A stretch of 20,212 nt of DNA, taken from assembly GCA_913054425.1 (NCBI GenBank), contig CAJXJG010000011.1, forward strand, positions 1 to 20,212, given 5' to 3'. The notes beneath the pieces are model-generated. The model saw only the letters and a program-made list of their open reading frames with translations, had not been told where the DNA came from and searched no databases. This stretch comes from an uncultured Fidelibacterota bacterium (GTDB lineage Bacteria > Fidelibacterota > Marinisomatia > Marinisomatales > UBA8229). This document shows, in pieces, positions 16,251-20,212 of the stretch (positions are counted from its first letter, which is position 1; each line of letters opens with the position of its first letter). Position numbers and translations under genes: made by a program.

Positions 16251-17204
16251 TTAAAAATTAAAAAGAGCACTTACAGACTCTCCTTCATAAATCCTGCGAA
16301 TTGCTTCGCCAAAAACACCCGAAACTGTTACAAAACGCATGTTGGGGAGCCTTTTTTCCTCAGGTACAAAAACTGTATCTGTAAAAATAAATTGTTTTAT
16401 CGGTGATTTTTCCAATCTTTCTATTGCTTTTCCTGACAAAAGAGCATGGGCTGCAACTCCAATAACAGAACGCGCGCCGTTTTCAATAGCCTTTTCCGCA
16501 GCATTTACCGTTGTGCCTGCTGTATCAATCATATCGTCAATGATTATAACATCCTTGTTTTCTAAGTCACCAACGAGATTAACAACTTCCGCTTTGTTGG
16601 GGGCATATCTCCGCTTATCGATTAGAGCAAAATGCATTCCAAGCCGTTTTGCATAAGCTTGACTAATTTTCACTGAACCAACATCCGGAGATAAAACGAC
16701 AGACTCCTCTGGAATTAGCTCAAGATTTTTAATCTCATCTAATAAAACCATCCGGCTATACAAATGATCAAATGGTATAGAGGCAAATCCTTGGATTTGA
16801 GTTGAATGAAGGTCCATACTAATTATCCTGCCTGCTCCTGTTGCCGTAAAAATATCTACCATCACCCGTGAAGAAATTGGCACTCGCGGAGTGTCTTTCC
16901 TGTCTTGACGGCCGTAACCAAAATATGGAACAACAACAGTCACTCGTTTTGCTGACGCTCTCACTGCCGCATCCACAAGAAGAGTCAATTCAATAATATT
17001 TTCAGCGGGACTGTTGGTAGATTGTATTATAAAAACATCCTTACCCCGGATATTCTCCTCGTATTTAATCCAGAGTTCACCATCTGAAAAGTTTTTGATA
17101 GTCACTTGACCCAAGGGAATTTCAAGATACGCTGTAATACGAGCAGCAAGACCAGGATTACTTCGTCCTGAAAAAACCTTTAAATCGTTTAATTTTTTCT
17201 GCAT
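16251..17204 (-). CDS. prs: ribose-phosphate pyrophosphokinase (PRPP synthase)
   Basis: A 317-residue class I PRPP synthase; it makes phosphoribosyl pyrophosphate from ribose 5-phosphate and ATP for nucleotide, histidine, tryptophan and NAD synthesis. Visible blocks are KNFSDGE (37-43), the ATP-binding PYFGYGRQDRKDTPR region, the metal-binding DLHSTQIQGF, LSPDVGS and the PRPP loop IIDDMIDTAGT. Length is that of the family. ATG 17204 is the only sensible start, because no other start codon lies before the conserved LKVFSG. It lies just 5 nt after the 3' end of tRNA-Gln, and no Shine-Dalgarno fits in that space. Translation must therefore use a near-leaderless message or one including the tRNA. 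Confidence 0.98.
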   Translation of the reverse strand: MQKKLNDLKVFSGRSNPGLAARITAYLEIPLGQVTIKNFSDGELWIKYEENIRGKDVFIIQSTNSPAENIIELTLLVDAAVRASAKRVTVVVPYFGYGRQDRKDTPRVPISSRVMVDIFTATGAGRIISMDLHSTQIQGFASIPFDHLYSRMVLLDEIKNLELIPEESVVLSPDVGSVKISQAYAKRLGMHFALIDKRRYAPNKAEVVNLVGDLENKDVIIIDDMIDTAGTTVNAAEKAIENGARSVIGVAAHALLSGKAIERLEKSPIKQFIFTDTVFVPEEKRLPNMRFVTVSGVFGEAIRRIYEGESVSALFNF

Positions 17205-17209
17205 AATTG

Positions 17210-17280
17210 CTGGGGAGTAGGGAATCGAACCCCAACCGCCGGGACCAAAACCCGGTGTCCTGCCGTTAGACGACTCCCCA
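17210..17280 (-). tRNA. tRNA-Gln (anticodon UUG)
   Basis: The minus strand folds into a full 71-nt cloverleaf. The acceptor stem pairs TGGGGAG with CTCCCCA, the D arm GTC with GAC, the anticodon stem CCGGG with CCCGG around loop TTTTGGT, and the T arm TGGGG with CCCTA around TTCGATT. The anticodon is TTG, which reads glutamine codons, and the U1-A72 pair and G73 discriminator also fit tRNA-Gln. The variable region is 4 nt. The 3' CCA is not encoded; after G73 the DNA reads CAATT and then the prs ATG. It sits between ispE and prs in the same direction. Confidence 0.97.
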
Positions 17281-17347
17281 CAATATTTATTGTGTTAAAA
17301 ATTGTATTAGCCAAAATAAAAACAATAAATTCTATCTAAATTATTAT
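17281..17347 (-). promoter_or_regulatory. possible promoter for tRNA-Gln and prs
   Basis: The 67-nt gap between the ispE stop and the tRNA is strongly AT-rich. On the minus strand it contains TACAAT (five of six bases of a -10 box) about 25 nt before the tRNA, with TTTATT 17 nt further upstream as a poor -35. A start here would give the tRNA and prs their own transcript. The match is weak and read-through from ispE is equally possible. Confidence 0.3.
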
Positions 17348-18190
17348 TCAGTGATTTATCGGAAGGGTGAGAACGGTTTGATATCGAGATTGAAAGTAAG
17401 ACTGGGCTGTTTGTGCGTCTGCTTCTTCGTCAAAAATTCCAAACACAGTCGAACCACTGCCCGACAAACTGGTAAATTTAGCACCTCTCTCCGAAAGCTT
17501 ATCCTTGATACTGCCAATTTCTGGATATGCTGGAATAACTATTTTTTCAAAATCATTTTGAATGAACTTAAAGGACAAATTACCTTCCTTTAAAAAGCTG
17601 GCGAAGTTAGGTCTTTGATCAGAACAGTTCAAATGATTTTTTATTTTTCCATATGCCCATTTAGTATTAATAAAAATATTTGGAATAATCAAAAGATATG
17701 TACCAGTAACCAATTCAATTGGTTCCAATTCATTACCGACGCCATCACCAACCTGAGTTTTCCCACTAATAAAAAACGGAACATCAGCACCAATCTCAGT
17801 TGAAATTGTTTCGAGAATTTTATTATCCAGAGCCAAATGATACAATTTATTCAGCCCTTTTAATACTGTAGCTGCATTACTGGAACCCCCTCCAAGACCA
17901 GAGCCGGGAGGAATTAATTTTTCAATTTGAATTTTTATTCCCCCAACATTCGGGAAGTGACTCTTTATTATTTTATATGCTATAGCACAACTATTAGTTT
18001 CATCATCAGGTATTCCAGACTTATCAACTGTTAAAGAACATCCATCAGCCTGTAAAGAGAGAATTATTTTATCGTGAAAATCTAATTCCTGAAATATTGT
18101 ATGAATGTTATGATATCCATCGGGTCGTCTTTCGAGGATTTTCAATCCTATATTAACTTTAGCAAAAGACCGAAGGATTAATCTGTTCAC
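17348..18190 (-). CDS. ispE: 4-diphosphocytidyl-2-C-methyl-D-erythritol kinase
   Basis: A 280-residue GHMP kinase, the fourth enzyme of the MEP isoprenoid pathway, which phosphorylates CDP-methylerythritol with ATP. Landmarks are SFAKVNIGLK with Lys11, LERRPDGYHNIHTIFQ, the glycine-rich ATP loop PPGSGLGGGSSNA, EIGADVPFF with the catalytic Asp, and C-terminal LSGSGSTVFG. I chose GTG 18190: the upstream ATG in another frame stops at once, a GGAA lies 7 nt before it, and it gives the normal length. Extending to 18358 would add about 56 residues that only overlap ispF. The start is 4 nt after the ispF stop. Confidence 0.96.
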   Translation of the reverse strand: MNRLILRSFAKVNIGLKILERRPDGYHNIHTIFQELDFHDKIILSLQADGCSLTVDKSGIPDDETNSCAIAYKIIKSHFPNVGGIKIQIEKLIPPGSGLGGGSSNAATVLKGLNKLYHLALDNKILETISTEIGADVPFFISGKTQVGDGVGNELEPIELVTGTYLLIIPNIFINTKWAYGKIKNHLNCSDQRPNFASFLKEGNLSFKFIQNDFEKIVIPAYPEIGSIKDKLSERGAKFTSLSGSGSTVFGIFDEEADAQTAQSYFQSRYQTVLTLPINH

Positions 18191-18194
18191 GTTA

Positions 18195-18674
18195 TCATTC
18201 CAACTTTGATAAAGATGCAATAGCCAGGGCACCCCAGCCTTTGCTTTCACCAATAAACCCAAGATGATCAGTGGTTGTTGCCTTGATGGAGATGTTTTCT
18301 TTGTCCGTTTGAAGGGCCTTGGCAAGCTTAAGCTGCATTCCAGGAATAAACTGTCCAATTTTTGGTTTTTGAAGTATCACTACTGTATCGACATGTTCCA
18401 GTTTATAACCCGCAGAAAGAACTTTTTCTAATGTAATTGATAAAAAATATGTACTATCCATCCCTTTCCATTTATTGTTATCGCTGGGAAAAAATTGTCC
18501 GATATCCCCAAGATTGGCGGCACCCAGAATTGCGTCTATAATAGCATGAATCAATGCATCTCCATCTGAGTGCCCGTCAGAACTGAATTCCCCTAATATT
18601 TTGGTCCCTCCAACAACAAGATGGCTTCCCTTTTTTAAAGGGTGAATATCATATCCTATGCCCATTTTAACCAT
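18195..18674 (-). CDS. ispF: 2-C-methyl-D-erythritol 2,4-cyclodiphosphate synthase
   Basis: A 159-residue IspF, the fifth MEP-pathway enzyme, a zinc-dependent homotrimer that cyclises CDP-methylerythritol 2-phosphate and releases CMP. The metal ligands Asp9 and His11 are in GYDIHPL, with HSDGDALIHAIIDAILGAANLGDIG (described at 37-60) containing the third ligand, then FFPSD and ATTTDHLGFIGESKG near the C-terminus. I chose ATG 18674, 8 nt inside ispD, with GGAAAG upstream; ATG 18665 would also work. The frame upstream to 18701 lies wholly in ispD and is not supported. It is coupled to ispD and followed by ispE after 4 nt. Confidence 0.97.
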   Translation of the reverse strand: MVKMGIGYDIHPLKKGSHLVVGGTKILGEFSSDGHSDGDALIHAIIDAILGAANLGDIGQFFPSDNNKWKGMDSTYFLSITLEKVLSAGYKLEHVDTVVILQKPKIGQFIPGMQLKLAKALQTDKENISIKATTTDHLGFIGESKGWGALAIASLSKLE

Positions 18675-19374
18675 ATCGTTCTTTCCAAATTGCCTCTGCA
18701 ATGACCCAATCTGCCGGTGTTGTTATTTTTATATTTTCTGAGGTCCCTTCTACAATTGAAACACAATATCCAATCCGCTCTAACAAAAAGGCTTCATCTG
18801 TACCAGTAACTCCATCAGCATCAGCAGATTTAAGCGCCTCTTCAAGTTTTTCTCTTTGAAAAGATTGTGGCGTTTGTGCCTGCCAAATTTCACCACGGTT
18901 TATTGTCTCTTTAATCCTGTTATTCTTTACCCTTTTTATCGTATCCTTCACCTTAGTTGCTATAATTGCGCCGTCATATTCATCACATCTTTTTATTGTA
19001 TCATTAATCATATCTTTCGTTACAAAAGGACGAACAGCGTCATGAATACATACCAGCTTACACTCGTTCGTGAGGGCTTTTACTCCATTAGAAACTGAAT
19101 CCTGCCTTCTTTCTCCACCAGAAATGACACTTATATTTTTCGTTTTAGGTATTGAATTTACTTGTTTTTCAATCTCCTTAACTCGCCCCCCAGGAACAAC
19201 AACTACAATTTCATAAATAAGGTCTGATTGTAAAAAAGGGGTTAACGCATGACTAAGCAGGGAGCTTCTCCTTAATAATTTGAACTGCTTTTTTTCACCA
19301 AATCTACTGCCTTTCCCTGCCGCTGGGATCACTGCTCCTGCAATTAAATTATTGGATTTCCTCTCAGATATCAT
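18667..19374 (-). CDS. ispD: 2-C-methyl-D-erythritol 4-phosphate cytidylyltransferase
   Basis: A 235-residue IspD, the third MEP-pathway enzyme; it joins CTP and methylerythritol 4-phosphate to CDP-methylerythritol and releases pyrophosphate. The nucleotide-binding loop PAAGKGSRFG (17-26) is followed by KKQFKLL. The middle has VSGGERRQDSVSNG and VCIHDAVRPFV, and the C-terminal half WQAQTPQSF, VTGTDEAFLLE and KITTPADW, all characteristic. Length is normal. The ATG has no Shine-Dalgarno. It follows queA after 35 nt and overlaps ispF by 8 nt; ispD, ispF and ispE are thus consecutive. Confidence 0.97.
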   Translation of the reverse strand: MISERKSNNLIAGAVIPAAGKGSRFGEKKQFKLLRRSSLLSHALTPFLQSDLIYEIVVVVPGGRVKEIEKQVNSIPKTKNISVISGGERRQDSVSNGVKALTNECKLVCIHDAVRPFVTKDMINDTIKRCDEYDGAIIATKVKDTIKRVKNNRIKETINRGEIWQAQTPQSFQREKLEEALKSADADGVTGTDEAFLLERIGYCVSIVEGTSENIKITTPADWVIAEAIWKERYG

Positions 19375-19409
19375 TACAGAAAATTAGAACCATTAGGAAC
19401 CCCCGAATA

Positions 19410-20212
19410 TTATATAATTAACATTGCATCGCCATAACTCAAAAAACGATAATCATGTTTTTTGGCCTCTCGATAGGCTTTAAGAATAAAGTCATGTCCA
19501 GCAAAGGCTGATGACATCATCATAAGCGTGCTCTTGGGTAAATGGAAATTTGTCACCAATCCATCAGCCATCTTAAACTTATAAGGTGGATAAATAAATT
19601 TGTCTGTCCAGCCGCGTTTCGGGGAAACCTGAAATCCCGAAACCACGACTGTTTCAATTGCGCGAGCTGTCGATGTACCAACCACAATAACTTTTCGACG
19701 TTTTTTCTTCGCTTCATTGATAGCAAGTGCTACAGCAGGAGACAGTTCAAAATATTCAGAGTCCATTTGATGGCGGTTTAAATCTTCAACCTGAACAGAA
19801 CGAAAGGTTCCAACACCAATATGAAGTGTAACAAAACCAATCTTGACTCCTTTTGTTTTTAGCTTATCTAACAATCTTTTTGTAAAGTGAAGACCAGCGG
19901 TTGGAGCAGCAACCGATCCCCGCTTCTCTGCAAAAACTGTTTGATAACGCTGTTTATCCTTGTACTCTATAGGTCGTTTAATATATGGGGGCAGAGGTGG
20001 TGTGCCAATTTTTTCTATAATCTCATGAATGTTTTTCCCCTCTTCATATTCAAACCGGACAACCCTTCCTCCAGAAATAGTATTATCGATAACATCACAA
20101 TAAATTTTAGGTGTAAAAACCAATTTATTTCCAATACGAACCTTCCGCGCTGGCTTGACCATCGCTTCCCAAAGATTATTTTCCAGTTCTCTGAGAAGAA
20201 AAACTTCAACTG
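19410..20212 (-). CDS. queA: S-adenosylmethionine:tRNA ribosyltransferase-isomerase QueA (5' end cut by window edge)
   Basis: The C-terminal 266 residues of QueA, which transfers and rearranges the ribosyl part of SAM onto preQ1 in tRNA wobble position 34 to make epoxyqueuosine. The open frame continues upstream of ATG 20162 to the window edge with the normal QueA sequence VFLLRELENNLWEAMVKPAR, so that ATG is internal and about 80-85 N-terminal residues lie outside. Conserved parts seen include GSVAAPTAGLHFT, VTLHIGVGTFRSV, VVGTSTARAIE, TNFHLPKSTLMM and AYREAKKHDYRFLSYGDAMLI. It is the first gene in the window of the long co-directional run into ispD. QueA makes a queuosine precursor for tRNAs with GUN anticodons, so it does not act on the tRNA-Gln nearby. 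Confidence 0.96.
   Translation of the reverse strand, partial: VEVFLLRELENNLWEAMVKPARKVRIGNKLVFTPKIYCDVIDNTISGGRVVRFEYEEGKNIHEIIEKIGTPPLPPYIKRPIEYKDKQRYQTVFAEKRGSVAAPTAGLHFTKRLLDKLKTKGVKIGFVTLHIGVGTFRSVQVEDLNRHQMDSEYFELSPAVALAINEAKKKRRKVIVVGTSTARAIETVVVSGFQVSPKRGWTDKFIYPPYKFKMADGLVTNFHLPKSTLMMMSSAFAGHDFILKAYREAKKHDYRFLSYGDAMLII

Noticed and set aside
18191..18358. N-terminal extension of ispE of about 56 residues
   Set aside because: The extra residues overlap ispF in another frame, have no kinase-family similarity, and GTG 18190 gives the normal IspE length and beginning.
18675..18701. Upstream start for ispF at 18701
   Set aside because: The extra nine residues lie within ispD and precede the family's normal beginning (MGIGYDIH).
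19364..19393. Nine-codon leader frame (ATG 19393 to TGA 19364) overlapping the ispD start, preceded by GGGGG
   Set aside because: It is too short to separate from chance in an AT-rich gap, and GGGGG is a poor match to the anti-Shine-Dalgarno; no regulatory amino-acid pattern is seen.

Overview
The window reads as a compact, ordinary chromosomal segment of a low-GC bacterium, not a mobile or accessory region. A PorV/PorQ-type outer-membrane barrel, a short eukaryote-like (type II) glutamine synthetase, a 'Gal6-type' bleomycin-hydrolase peptidase and rpsF-rpsR-rplI without an intervening ssb gene together suggest a Gram-negative member of the Fibrobacteres-Chlorobi-Bacteroidetes superphylum. 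A Marinimicrobia/SAR406-like lineage is my best guess, but this is inference from gene content only. All genes are on the minus strand except one membrane glycosyltransferase (10128-11600).

Reading in the direction of transcription (right to left), the right half is one tightly packed co-directional run of about 8.5 kb: queA (cut by the right edge), ispD-ispF-ispE (three steps of the MEP isoprenoid pathway), tRNA-Gln(UUG), prs (PRPP synthase), rplY (ribosomal L25/Ctc), pth (peptidyl-tRNA hydrolase), hppA (membrane pyrophosphatase), then rpsF, rpsR and rplI (ribosomal S6, S18, L9). Gaps run from small overlaps to 67 nt. This is a translation and precursor-supply cluster with a pyrophosphate-driven ion pump inside it. 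The glycosyltransferase at 10128-11600 is convergent with this run and divergent from priA.

The left half holds priA (replication restart helicase) followed by a PorV/PorQ-like barrel; an Lrp/AsnC regulator directly upstream of glnA, closed by a good intrinsic terminator at about 5062-5095; an overlapping set HAD phosphatase-mutY-plsC (DNA repair and lipid acylation); and then pepC (bleomycin hydrolase-like C1 peptidase) and a class V aminotransferase of the isopenicillin-N-epimerase-like type, cut by the left edge.

I saw no CRISPR array, insertion sequence, phage gene or unknown multigene system. No gene-free stretch exceeds 300 bases; the longest is the 234-base region between glnA and the HAD gene. 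The observations most worth a second look are the tRNA-Gln gene ending 5 nt before the prs start codon with no ribosome binding site between them, the MutY protein whose C-terminal domain keeps a near-complete Nudix catalytic box, the Lrp-type regulator paired with a type II glutamine synthetase, and the K+-dependent signature of the membrane pyrophosphatase.
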